Source: Takakia lepidozioides
Lineage: Eukaryota > Streptophyta > Takakiopsida > Takakiales > Takakiaceae
Assembly (NCBI GenBank): GCA_030704615.1
Contig: CM060732.1
Span: 76,801,053 to 76,865,052, forward strand
Direction of reading: 5' to 3'
DNA length: 64,000 nt
Shown: positions 35,414 through 46,119 of the stretch, piece by piece
How positions within the stretch are numbered: the first letter of the stretch is position 1
How the letters are laid out: the number at the start of each line of letters is the position of its first letter
Program-made: the position numbers and the translations under genes
Notes under the pieces: generated by a model
The model's input: only the letters and a program-made list of their open reading frames with translations
The model's database searches: none
What the model was told of the DNA's origin: nothing

Positions 35414-35520
35414 TTGAGCCATTTCTCGAAGCCGGACCCATGTCCGATGTCATCCTTGCGCAGGGGCCATGCTAATCTTCTCTGTACTATTCCAATTTTA
35501 TGGGATGTCTCCGAAGAGAC
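35406..35520 (-). ncRNA. U6: U6 spliceosomal snRNA
   Basis: On the minus strand it starts at 35520 with GTCTCTTCGGAGACATCCC (5' stem-loop), then ATAAAATTGGAA, ACAGAGA (35480s), AGATTAGCATGGCCCCTGCG and CAAGGATGACA, covering the U4/U2-pairing and internal stem-loop regions. Compared with the familiar plant sequence, the 5' stem has a C-G to T-A pair change that keeps pairing. About 10 extra bases follow GATGACA (TCGGACATGGGTCCGGC), able to form a 5-bp hairpin, before CGAGAAATGG. It ends in T8. Upstream USE and TATA elements are in Pol III spacing, so this gene is likely functional. Confidence 0.93.
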
Positions 35521-35540
35521 AATAGCTTTGTCATTGTTTC

Positions 35541-35550
35541 AATATATAAA
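35541..35550 (-). promoter_or_regulatory. TATA box of the U6 gene
   Basis: TTTATATATT on the minus strand, 21-30 bp upstream of the U6 start. Confidence 0.85.
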
Positions 35551-35573
35551 GGTGGAAACGTTTTCAGTGCAAA

Positions 35574-35583
35574 CGATATGGGA
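35574..35583 (-). promoter_or_regulatory. Upstream sequence element (USE) of the U6 gene
   Basis: The minus strand reads TCCCATATCG, one base different from the plant USE TCCCACATCG. It is 23 bp from the TATA box, the short spacing that specifies RNA polymerase III in plant snRNA genes. Confidence 0.85.
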
Positions 35584-35740
35584 TAATATAATAGACAAAA
35601 GATCTGATTTTTTCTAATTTTTAACTCAAATATATATATTTTCTCGGGCTCGTCCCTCATCCCATGGATGTGTATCATGCCTTATGGCATCAATGGAGTT
35701 AATTTTTCCCCAAAAATTAATAATTGGCCAACGCCTTTTT

Positions 35741-35766
35741 ATTTTATATATATATATATATAAGGT
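35741..35766. repeat. TA microsatellite
   Basis: Uninterrupted TA repeats between the U6 promoter and the 3' end of the FCP1-like gene. Confidence 0.85.
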
Positions 35767-35914
35767 GTTTTGAGTTGGCCAAAACCCAAAACACAAAATT
35801 GCTTACATCTCCTCATCGCCCCACCGGGTCTACCTTCATCTGAACAAAACAAGATCAGGCGTTCGTAAAATTGCGTTCTTGTCCGACGACTGCGTTGCGC
35901 TGATCTTGTTCATG

Positions 35915-36886
35915 CTAATCTCGTATGGCAAGTTTTTTCACATCTAATAAAAGATCGCTGGTCATATCTCTCGCTACAATGCTGCTGTACACCTTCCAGA
36001 GTGGGTTCGATCTGGTGATGGCGGGCTCGCCGATGGGATTCTTCTCGACGTAATTCTGCACACTCGCTGCATCCCGCAATCCCTCCAAGTATGGGCGCAA
36101 CGTCACGCTTAAGAAATTGTCATTAGCTTCCGACGCAGTATATGTCCGAGGAAAAATGGCTGTGAACGGAGGATTTCGGAGAGCTCTTTCGGGAGAGTCA
36201 TCCACAAGGAGAGTGTTCGAAGGGTTGTATTCTCCAGGCTTGAACTCGGCCCACAATTTAGACAGCTCCTTCAAAAACACAGGTTTGTACCTGTTGTCCG
36301 GGTGCCTCATTCCTGTATCTGTGCATTTCGTCTGATACCAGATGAATGCAAGTCGGTGTTTCTTGTCGTTCAACACAACGTCCACAAGATCTCTCACTTT
36401 TTGGTCCATTGCTGAAGACCAAATGCCTACCGTGAAGTTTTGGAGGCAGAAGTCCAAAAACTGGTCACAGAATGGTCTTTTGTAAACGTAACGCCTGCCA
36501 ACCTTGCAACTGGGGATTGCACGAGGTTGCTGCTCATTCGTATGGTAAGCAGCCAACAAGAGCCCATCCATGTTCAGTACAAGCAACTTCTTGCGCATGG
36601 GTGTCACTGCCCGTTTCAAGACAGAGACAACTGATCTGCTCTCTGTTGGAGCAACCTGCAAACTAGAATCCGAATTGTTGTCCTTCTCACTCTCAGCGAT
36701 CCCGGAAGTTCCCTCGTCGTCGGACGTCCTCGTCCTCACCGCTCCTGCATATGTCGTGGTAGTGGCTGTTGCGACAGAGCCGCAAGACTTGCGGGGACTT
36801 TCCGGAAGAAGCTCGCGTTGTGGATCATCCGATTTCTTCAGCTTCCCTACTCCCAGCTCCTTAGCTATAGACGTAGCGATCTCCAT
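35915..36886 (-). CDS. FCP1/SCP-like HAD phosphatase, intronless
   Basis: 323 residues from the ATG at 36886; the longer frame upstream begins with TTG. The N-terminal 95 residues are Ser/Thr-rich and low complexity. The FCP1-homology (NIF) domain follows: LLVLNMDGLL at 101-110, RPFCDQFLDFC, GIWSSA (third strand motif), CTDTGMRHPDN, KPVFLKELSKLW, and LLVDDSPERALRNPP at 227-240. Such HAD enzymes remove phosphate from Ser/Thr, classically of RNA polymerase II CTD. The catalytic DxD/DxN is here N-M-D: the nucleophile Asp is Asn, so activity may be lost. It is uninterrupted and has no introns, suggesting a retrocopy or an intronless family member. It lies inside the segment inserted into element 2; a broken relative is in the CACTA element. 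Confidence 0.8.
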   Translation of the reverse strand: MEIATSIAKELGVGKLKKSDDPQRELLPESPRKSCGSVATATTTTYAGAVRTRTSDDEGTSGIAESEKDNNSDSSLQVAPTESRSVVSVLKRAVTPMRKKLLVLNMDGLLLAAYHTNEQQPRAIPSCKVGRRYVYKRPFCDQFLDFCLQNFTVGIWSSAMDQKVRDLVDVVLNDKKHRLAFIWYQTKCTDTGMRHPDNRYKPVFLKELSKLWAEFKPGEYNPSNTLLVDDSPERALRNPPFTAIFPRTYTASEANDNFLSVTLRPYLEGLRDAASVQNYVEKNPIGEPAITRSNPLWKVYSSIVARDMTSDLLLDVKKLAIRD

Positions 36887-37129
36887 TCTCTCTGAGCCCT
36901 CTCTGCTATAACCTTCACACAGGAGATCTATGTTCCTCCGAAGCGACCAAGCTAGACCCGCTACCAATCTCCTCTGAGCTCTTTGCTGAACAACTGGGAC
37001 TCAACAATCACGTGAAGGATTATATCCCCACGCTGGACTCTAATCCGTAACCAGATGGAGCGTTGAAGGAGACCCACGTGTCTGATCTATGGGAATTATG
37101 TAGGTGAGGAGAGCTGTGATCCAGCCACC

Positions 37130-37138
37130 TATATATAA
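37130..37138. promoter_or_regulatory. Possible TATA box
   Basis: TATATATAA, readable on either strand; about 240 bp upstream of the FCP1-like start. On the plus strand it could serve an unidentified transcript or a retrotransposon LTR. Confidence 0.3.
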
Positions 37139-37199
37139 GCGAGATTGCTCCTGGAAAAGCGTCGAGATTCTTACTACTAGAAGCTCGGCAAGGAAGCAA

Positions 37200-39400
37200 G
37201 AGCTTTCTCTCGAACAAATCCAGAGCTGAGCTAATTTATGTACTGGTATGTAATCAGTTTCAGATCACATCAACTTCTCAATCTAGGGTTATTCATGTAC
37301 AAAGATCGGACATCCATTAATTGCTTGACGGCCTACTGCCGGCTAAGTAATCTTGGTGCTAACGAGGTGCTAACTTCACACAGAATTTTCGATGGGACTT
37401 AATTGGGAGCTACCAGAGTTACTTAGCGATAAGAATTTACATTATGCAAACTGCATGAAGCTGAAAATGTCATGTTGAAAAGCTGAACCTCCACGGGGTC
37501 TACTAAAGACTGAGTCAATACTCTCAGCATTGCTGCAGGAGGAGACCCCTTAACAAAATGTGTTGTGCACATACAACTCAGATTTCTAGTGCACCGTCAC
37601 TACTGAAGCTGGCTTCGACTTTGCTAAAATTCATTCAGCAATGACACATCTCTGAACGAATTATTTTGTAAAATGCAATGCCTTGAGCAGAGGGTAGGTA
37701 CAAGATACTCCCATGATTTTTAGACCTGGAAGGTTTGTCGCACCCCGAGAATAAGGGATCAACAATCAGCCAACAGGGGAGGAAAGAGCACTGCACCTTC
37801 AAGCAGTTCCACTAAGTTACCATGCATGATCTGGTCGACACCTGCTCTTAAAGTCGGAAATTAGAATTCTGTAGTTTGAGCCTCATGTGGAATGTCAAAT
37901 CATGTTCCACTTAATTGGACACCTCAGATCCTAAGGTATTGATCAATTTCCTCGCTGAACAATCCTGGAAGGCTGGCCGTGGCTCCACATTACAGGCAAA
38001 AGTCCGCAAGTTCGACTCAGCATTCAAGCCGTACTTGACAATTCAAATTGCGCGGCTCTCTCAGGATCTCACAGCTACACTTAACTTGTATGGATCTCAC
38101 ATGATCATGGATCTCAGTTGCTAGGTACTGCCGCTTGTATGTTGGTTTTGATGCCATGTCATTCCAAGCGCTTCTTCTACAATCTACCTTTCATCTTATC
38201 GTTGATCGATCGATAAAGCCTAGATGCGTACAGTAGGATGGCTGAGTTCATTCTTAATTCATGGAATCGAATCCAGGTCCCGTCCCCCTTATCTCTTGGA
38301 GGATTTTTTTTTTTTGTTTCGAAGTGAGGCTAATCCCAAGTTGGACGTATGGGAAACTTGGAACTTGGCTCAGAACAGATATCTATAATGAGATAACACA
38401 ATTCAAGGCTCAAGCAAATGAAGCAGAGCTGCTACTTAGGAGTCAAGACTGGAGACTCTACGTGTACATGACATTCGAATCTGTTCACGAAGACGGCCCG
38501 AAGAAGATTCTTTCAGGTGCAAGGACGATTTCGTAATGATTTCTCGTTACAGGTCAGGGATATGCTGTGAACAATATTTATCGACATCACGTGTACACCT
38601 CTCACCTTCCACCACCTGGAGAAGAGAAATTTGCATGATGACGTGCGACCTATTTCAATATTATCTAGGTAGAACGGGAGCTCTACGCTGGTCAGTTATT
38701 CAAATTAATTTTATCACTCGTTCAGGACCACTGATCCGAGTGGTTTGGCAGCTCTACACAGTGCCTGCAATTTTGTGGACTATATCACGGCAATATGGGC
38801 TCAGTACCTGTGATATTGCAGCAAAAAGCTTATGTACAGGGGTCTCTAGGATCAAGACATCGGACTCTGCTCTCTAGTAGGATGAGCAAAATTGAAGTTC
38901 CCCTTCAAAATCTTCCCAGTTCCATCTAATCAATCTTCAGCTATATAGAGTTAATTTCTTTCAGATGTATGTATGACTGATAGTGCAAGCCTTACCGAGT
39001 TCATATGAGCAGAGTTGAGCTATGTTTTATGGTTTTATCCTGTCCTTGAGCGGTTGCGGTATGTGTCTCAGGTGGTGGAGGCAGAGCCATTCACTAGTGA
39101 TTTGATTCATTGCATTCCTGTACTGTTGTGCTGTGCATATTGTCCGTTGAACTCGGTCGATCGGTGTCTTGATCCCCATCTTTAGCATTGTCTTACTTAG
39201 TCGGGCTCTGTGTATTCGAGGCTGAGTCTTTCTTTCCCTTCTTCTCTTTCCCCCAACTCCGTGTTGCAAGAACGTGCAAGAGGAGGGGTTTTTTCGCCTC
39301 GGCATTAATATTGCAAGTTGTGGATTCTCTCCCATCTACAGCTAGTTTCGAACAACTCTGTCAGTAGCTCCCTCTTCACAAAGACTCCTATGTCAAGATT
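37200..39400. other. No recognisable gene
   Basis: 2.2 kb without a convincing coding region. Scattered frames of 60-110 codons on both strands show no known motif. There are no tandem repeats of note. Right part of the inserted segment. Confidence 0.45.
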
Positions 39401-39417
39401 GTCTTTAGGCATGTGCC

Positions 39418-40421
39418 CTATGCACTGTCCTCGGGACACCGGACGTGCATGAATGCCGAAATGGATACATGCCCTTGTGAGGTAACTGCAATTGTGAAGC
39501 ACGTAGTACATACGTGCATTGCAATCTGCGAACGAGAGTACTACTGCTTGCAGGAGCACAACCTACTTTGAAAGGGTTGTCACTGACACCTTCCCATTCC
39601 GTCTCGTTTGCCGAACTGTCCATTTGGAAGTGCTGGCAAGAAGCATTTGGACAACGAAGGTGTCCAACGCAAATCGATCTACGGAACTTCAAGCCATGCG
39701 GATTGCATATATTGGAAGTTTTTGTCCGGCACCATGGATGTCCATCGTGCTTCTTGTCCATGCCCGCCATTCGTCCTGCCAATCCCCCAGAGGATGTCGC
39801 TGGTGGCAGCTCAAAAATGATATCAACATTAAATTCATTGGGTAGGTATTTTTCTCTAACGATTCGCTGTGTATCCCAATCAATGCCTCTCACATCACTC
39901 TTGCATCCTGGCAACCCCCTCAAGGACTGCAACTTCGGAATGACACTTGCAATTTCTTGCACATCGGGGTCCCCCAGCAGACGTTGATTCGGAGGAGGTG
40001 GGAGCTCCGACATGTCCTCTTCTGAGCTATCGGAGATATCAACAAATGTGGTGGAGGTTGTCTCTTCTCTTTTGATGGGCAGAGTTTTGGGAACCTGAGC
40101 CACCGAAGTTGTTGTTCCGGGCGTGACTATTGAACCTCCCGACAGACGTCTTTGATCCCCATGAACGCGATATTTTGCTGGTGGAACTCTCCACTCTCGC
40201 TGACTGCCAGACAAATGTGGTTTCTGAATGCATGTGCCCTTGACCTTACCCACTTTGTCATACACCTCTCTCACTACATGTACAGTCCCTGCCTCAAAGC
40301 GGAAGGTTACGCAAAGCAAGTCTTCTTGAACTACGGCGAGCCCATTCACGTCGGCTACGGCACTCAGGTACTCCACGTGCACGTTGGAGTATAAAACAGC
40401 GACGTCAGAGTTGAGAGACAT
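39418..40421 (-). pseudogene. Element 2 transposase, N-terminal part
   Basis: This is the homologue of 2831-3721, from the ATG at 40421 (MSLNSDVAVLYSN). It shares VREVYDKVGKV, GDQRRLSGGSIVTPG, ISDSSEEDMSELPPP, IASVIPKLQSLRGLPGC, MDKKHDGHPWCRTKTSN and CVGHLRCPNASC with element 1. As there, the frame changes just before the ARMYYVLH...TRACIH block (about 39530). It ends at PVSRGQC, 39421, where the 5.15-kb insertion begins. The reading frame of this part is open, so it decayed only after the split or was protected from decay by chance. Confidence 0.75.
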
Positions 40422-40746
40422 TGCATGAACGAGCACGGGAGTGTGGGCAGTGGAGAGCAGGTGACAAGAGTACACCAGGAAGGCCGAATTCGTCGAAGCA
40501 CTTTCTGACAATGTCTCAGTGGATCCACCGACTGAAGGTGTTGAGGCAAATTATTTCTTTGCATGCTATTTAGTAGCCGGCTTTGACTCTGACAGATACT
40601 GGTGAATTTTATCCCATTAATGTCAGATCACTGAGCGCCGGACACATGATTCTGACAGGCAAGAATTGCGGCCGACTATGCAGATGCCACATCCTCAGTG
40701 ACTGCGCTATGGGTCGAACCCCTTATGTCAAACATGGATACGTGGC

Positions 40747-41445
40747 ATGCCTATATTTAAGTGTCTTGCAAGGGCAACAAGTGTCGAGTTCTCTGTGAGA
40801 CAGCCCGCAAGCATCCTGTCGAAAAACGAAATCCCCAATTATGAGCCGTTACGTTTTTGGATGATTAGTCATTCCTTGAGAGGGAGGGATGAAAACCTAA
40901 CCGCCATCCATTTTTTCCATTTGCCTGAGGGATGTCTTCGGAGGTTACATTCTGGCGTTCATCATTTCAGACTCGCCACACTGGAGCATCCCAAGAACGA
41001 GAGCGTTTCCGGAAAGAAGAGAGCGAGAAGGCAGTCTTTGTACTTCACGTCTGCTAGGCAGAGGTTGAGAGCGAGAGAGAGGATGAAGAAAGCTAGGAGG
41101 GCTTTGAATTTGTCAGAGGGAGGGAGCGATCGTGAGGGGGAGGGTTCTGTGGGCGAAGGGATGGAGAGTCTGGCAGGGAAGGAGCCCATTCTGGACAAGC
41201 AACTCGAGGATCTGTTGGAGCTGCCTCTATTGCAATCGATACCGGAGGAGGAAGTCAAAAGGGAGAGCGGTGCTCCTGCGGAGGAGGAGGCAACGCAACA
41301 AAGTCCGCAGAGGGGCCTGCCGACAAGGGGGCGGCCCTCCTCCATGCAGCTGTCTATGCGCCCGTTGAAGAAGAAGGCTCAAGTGGAAAGCAGCGTCGGG
41401 TTGGGAGAGGAGGAAACTTCCAGCGGTGGACAGAGTTTGATCCAG
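40747..41445 (+). pseudogene. Element 2 ParB-methyltransferase gene, exon 1 equivalent
   Basis: It shares RRQSLYFTSARQRLRARERM and the acidic region with exon 1 of the gene at 4490, and ends at donor GATCCAG/GTGAGT (41445). The N-terminus before the basic motif is not conserved between copies, so the true start may be internal. It is divergent from the transposase at 40421, as in element 1. Confidence 0.6.
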
Positions 41446-41619
41446 GTGAGTTCAGTAGCACATTGGCTTTACATGACCTTGTTCCCTGACTCGTAGCGAT
41501 AAGAAGAGCAGTAAGAAACATACATTTGAGATTGTTTGAAGATGACTTTGACGATAGCTTAAAACGGCATCGCATCATGTCCACCATTGCATTCGCAAGG
41601 GTTTCGAACAAGTCCAGAA

Positions 41620-43320
41620 CAAGGTGATTAAGCTATTGTTGACGACAGCTTAATCTGCCACCTCCGAGAGGCATAGCTCTTCGTTCTAGCGAGCCCAATG
41701 CTGTCGTTGTATGAGTGCAATAGCCTGCAATATGTACATGATTAAGATGGCGTTGACGACACCTTAATCTGGGCCTGCAATGCTTACCTTCATTATGCTT
41801 TTTGGCAGAGAAAGCGGAAGAAGGCTTGGGAGAGTCGGCGTCCGATCTCATCTGTGGATCCTGCAGTTCAAGAGTAGACCATGCCAGAGCAGGGTCATGT
41901 CATGGTCATGTCACTCAGGAGGATGAGGTGCAAATAATGCAGTATCCACGACAGGTCACAGGCACTGAGGAGCAGCAGAAAAACACACAAGTGCCTCCGC
42001 AATCCGTGAAGGAGAAGAGCCAGGTGCAAGGCAGAAAGCGTGCAGGGGAGGGGCGGATCTTCCAGCGGAGGAACGAAGCCAGAGAAGGTTAGTTCATACA
42101 TTCGAATCCATGGTTTTTGCAACACAAAGGAGTTAGATTGAGGTGTCGATAACGCCACCTAAAAGGTCACCTTTGCAGGTAATGGTTTACGTAGGAAGGT
42201 TAAAATGAAGGAAGATTAAGGTGTCGTTGACGACACCTTAATCTGCCACTGCGTTAAACCAAAAACAGGGAGAAAACACCCAAGAACTACAACAGATTAA
42301 GCTATCGTTGACGACAGCTTAATATGCCATTGCATTCAACTTCGAACATGGGGAAACCACCTTGAAAAACAGCAGATTAAGATGTCATTGACGACATCTT
42401 AATCTGCCTCCCCATTCAACCAAAAATATGGGAAAAACACCCTAGAACTATAGCAGATTAAGGTGTCGTTCACAACATCTTAATCTACCAATAAATCCAA
42501 CCCAAAACATGGGGAAAACAGTCTAGTACTACAGCAGATGAAGGTGTCGTCGACACCTTAATCTGCCTCTGCAATCAAAACAAACATGGGAGAAACAGTC
42601 TACAACTACAGCAGATTAAGCTGTCGTCAACGACAGCTTAATCTGCCACTGCAGTCAACCTCATACATGGGGAATTCACTCTAGGAAAACATTCGATTAA
42701 GCTGTCGTTGACGACATCTTAATCTGCCAATGAATTGAACATTAAACATCCAAAAAACACCCTACAACTACCAGTATAACGGGGAGCAGGCAATGAAACG
42801 AGTTCTGTACAAGTACTGCCTTTTATGTTGATGGCACTACATTAAGATGTCGTTAACGACATCTTAAAACAGGCATTGTCTGTAGTGCAAATAGCAATTT
42901 TTCGGTACTACACAAAGAATTCGATGTATGAACTGGGTCGATTTAAGGTGGCGTTGACGACACCTTAAATCGGTGCCCTTTGGGCTCTTCAAAACTGAAC
43001 AGTTGCACACATCTGTTTCTTGTTCATCTACAGGTCTTCATTGTTTTGTTGTGCTTCCTGCAATTTAAGATGTCGTCAACGACATCTTAAAACAGGCATC
43101 CTTTTGTAGTCCAGCAAGTCATTTTTCGTCAGACAACGAAAAAAATACCATGTGCGTAGGGGTCGATTTAAGTTGGTGTTGACGACATCTTAAATTGTTG
43201 TTCTTTGGGCTCTTGGAAATAGTTCAGTTGAGCATGTATGTTTTCTGTTGTTCTGTAGTTCTTCAATTTTTGTTCAAGTTCCTGGATTTTAAGATGTCGT
43301 CAACGACATCTTAATGTGTA
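41620..43320. repeat. Array of covarying palindromes, element 2
   Basis: About 15 palindromes of the form TTAAGNTGTCGT-spacer-ACGACANCTTAA, 75-130 bp apart, fill the region between exon 1 and the methyltransferase exons, where the ParB exons would be. A further copy is at 44155-44183 in an intron. Arm types GATGTC/GACATC, GGTGTC/GACACC and GCTGTC/GACAGC all occur, so both arms usually change together. The centre is CGTTGACG or CGTCAACG in most; one (42540) has a shortened centre. Surrounding sequence is repeated less exactly (CACTCTAGAACTACAGCAG-like stretches). Confidence 0.93.
41809..42087 (+). other. Possible extra exon of element 2
   Basis: An open stretch rich in Glu, Gln and Lys is flanked by acceptor TTTTTGGCAG and donor GAGAAG/GTTAGT. 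Phase does not match exon 1 (a stop appears at about 41877 if joined directly). It has no counterpart in element 1. Confidence 0.3.
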
Positions 43321-43403
43321 GTCTGAAAATATGCAGTGAACAGGTGAGTTCTTGTGGTCTATGGGGATATATGCTCTGAGGAAGAACACTGGTGTGGATG
43401 CAG

Positions 43404-45397
43404 GTACTTTCACTTCGTTCTTATTCCAGATAAGGCTCTCAGTGATGATCCGGACTTTTATTCGTGGATGGACGAACCCAGACGACGACACCACTATGTT
43501 CACTGCGGGAATTGTGAAGGACTGGGGTCGGGCTCATTACAGCGATTGCGGGTGGTACCTCGACTGCCCTCGGCAGTCCACTCCGTGGGAGGAGAACGTC
43601 TTGAGGAATTAGAATGAGAATGCAGATGCCTTGGCACCCCGGACAGATGAGGAGTTGCAGGCTAGGTTCCTTGCGCAGCTGAGTAAGAAGGAGCCAGCAA
43701 AGACGGCCACCCCCGCGGGTGGGAAGAAGAAAAACAAAGTGAAACAGACTGCGGAGGCAGGTGGGTCTGCCGGTGCTGCGGCTGCCGTTGATTCTGGGTC
43801 AGGGCCTGTAGGGACTGGTGGGGCAGTTCTTGATCACCCATAGGCAGATCATCGCATTGTGCGTACAGAGGTCCAACAGATTTCCGTGACAGTTGATGAA
43901 AGGACTAACCACAGGGCAGGGAAACGATCTTACGAAGCCCGACTTTGTGTCTTCAGAGTAGTGGGTCCGCACTTCCAGCGGAAAACGACAAACGTCAGCT
44001 TCCTGCATATGATGGAGTCCAGGAAGTCCACATTCACAGGGGTCAAATGTCCTGCATGGGACCACCTCTGCTCTTTCCTCACCCTGGTAATGCCCATGCA
44101 TCTTTCAACTTTGATTCCCATTTCATGACATTGTGGGGTTTTGGATTTGCTGGATTAAGATGTCATCAACGACATCTTAATCCACCAGTGCTTTGTACTA
44201 CCAGTTCCCTAAATGTACACCAACTACCCAATTTGATTCGCTTGCATTTGCTTTTGGCAGGTGACAAAGAATCCATGCTGGGTGAACGGTGTCCAGCAGC
44301 CTTACGCCGCTGACCTTGTAATCCTTGACATCCCGGATGGGCAGCCTGTGCTTGATATCATTCCCCCTGCTGTGTCTCCACAGTGGAATGCTCAAAACCC
44401 TCTGTATTGGCAGTGGGCATTCTCTTTCTGCAACAAGTTCCTCTCTGACGCAAGGGGCCTTCTGATATTTCAATCTGACGACATGGCATTCCGCCGGATT
44501 CTTCATAGCTACATGAAGTCCTCTGGGTTCCAAATCAACAAAATATGGACATGTGTTAATACACTGCCTCTGTCAAAGGGGGAGTTTCCAAGGCAGAAGG
44601 TATTTCCCGTAATTTTCATTGGTCTTCGTCCGTGTTGTCGTTGAATACCCATAGTTGCTGACATATTTCCATTGTTGCTGGTGCAGACCCATGTGTTCAA
44701 GGCCATTTGCCTGTCACGAATTTGGCCTGCCAACAATCCTACTTATATTGGGCATTTCGACATTTGGGGAGGAGGTCTGCACATAGACCCAGATTGCGAC
44801 CCAGTCGAATCTGATGTTATTCACAACTATGTGGATGCGTCCCAGACTCTGAAAAAGACTGGAGGAATTCCATGGAGAGGTGCCCGGGAGAAGTCGCCCG
44901 CGTTCATGCAGACCTTCATTGAGACATGCAGCCGGCATGGTGGCAAAGTGGCTGACCTCTCCATGGGCACAGGTGCATGCCGAAACTCTTCTCCATTCTT
45001 CGTTGCACATGTTCATCTCATGTTTTTACTTCTGACATGGTATCGTGCTTTCATTCGCTATCCTACAGGGGCTTCGTTCCATGCATGCAAGTGTGCAGGA
45101 AGACATCTTTTTGGGTTTGAGGGGGACGATGAGCTTTACTCTCGAGTCATCGCTCCACTCTCTGAGAGATCCTCGCATTCGACCCAGACTAAGAAGATTG
45201 TTGAGGAGGAGGATCTGCATGAGCCGGATGCTTTGGATGTTCATGTGAGTAAGTGCATGTTCTTTTGTGGCAACTCATAGACCCCATGACGGATCCTTTT
45301 GGTGCTCCTTTGTTTGGCTGCAGTTTGGCTTCCAGAGTATTTACCAATTTTACTCATTACTGTGTGGTTGCAGGAGTGTCGCGGCCCTTTGCCTTGA
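43404..45397 (+). pseudogene. Element 2 methyltransferase domain, pseudogene of the 4490-10946 gene
   Basis: Exons 43404-44086 (with a frame shift near 43485 and stops at about 43610 and 43841), 44261-44599, 44687-44972, 45069-45244, and a short last exon from 45374 to a stop at 45397. The two middle exons have exactly the lengths of their element 1 equivalents (339 and 286 nt) and stay open. They encode VILDIPDG, WAFSFCNKFLSD, GGIPWRGAREKSPAF, VADLSMGTG and FGFEGDDELY. The first, degraded exon matches the linker region (WYLDCP). The ParB exons are absent. The catalytic block is better preserved than the linker. Confidence 0.82.
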
Positions 45398-46092
45398 GGG
45401 CAGGGGGGTCGGGTCGCAGAGGGGCTGCCCCTGTGGTGGGGGCGGTGGCAGCAATAGGTACGGGGGGCTGAAGCAACCTCGAGTGCCCAAAGCACTCGAG
45501 GAGGCGGAGGCACTCACTAGGTAGAGCCCCGCGGTGGGGGTGGCTCCACAAGGGGTGGTGGTAGCTTAGTGGGACTTAGTGGGGGTGGCATAGGACTCAC
45601 CATGGGGGCGGAGACCTTGTGGTGGGAGTCGTGGGGAGTCTTGGGACTCATCACGGTCCAAGGGGACCGTGGTGGGTGGGCCAAGACTCACCGCGACTCA
45701 TCACCGGGAATCGAGGGTTTTCGTGGTGGTTCGCCATAAAATGGTGGTGTTGTTTGTGAAACCCCCGCGGACAGTCACAGAAGTATATATAGGGAGTAGT
45801 AACCCCGAGAACGGTGCAAGCCCGTTGGTGTCCAAAAACTAGTGAATAAGCGTGCGAGCCGGAAAGCAACCAAGGTGTGGGGAGCTATTCCGGACTGCCA
45901 TCGACCAAAGGGAATTTCCACTAGGCTCAAATTGGGAGAGGGTCTAGTGGAGGAGTAAAGGGGGACCGTTATGCCCCGGTGAGCAGCCGAAGCTCCGAGT
46001 TGGCCCGGTGGCCAGTTTGGGAGTTAGGCGCGCGCATCAAGCGAGTAACTATGACTTGAAGGGGAGCTTACCAAAGTGAGGTGCGCGACACT

Positions 46093-46104
46093 TGGTATCA
46101 GAGC
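46093..46104 (+). other. Primer binding site (initiator tRNA-Met)
   Basis: Exact TGGTATCAGAGC, two bases after the putative LTR end CA. Confidence 0.85.
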
Positions 46105-46119
46105 TTAGAGTTCAGTACG

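Larger units (their letters stand above)
34264..39417. mobile_element. 5.15-kb segment inserted into the element 2 transposase
   Basis: The transposase homology stops at 34259 and resumes at 39418 with only a few codons missing. CTAT is present at both borders (34260-34263 and 39418-39421) and may be a 4-bp target duplication. The segment is AT-rich for its first 900 bp and carries a U6 gene and an FCP1-like gene on the minus strand. I found no terminal inverted repeats or transposase in it, so its nature (non-autonomous element, filler DNA or rearrangement) is open. Confidence 0.5.

Noticed and set aside
34264-39417. Helitron as the explanation of the 5.15-kb insertion
   Set aside because: Neither orientation shows TC at one end and CTRR with a hairpin at the other, and no Rep/helicase is present.
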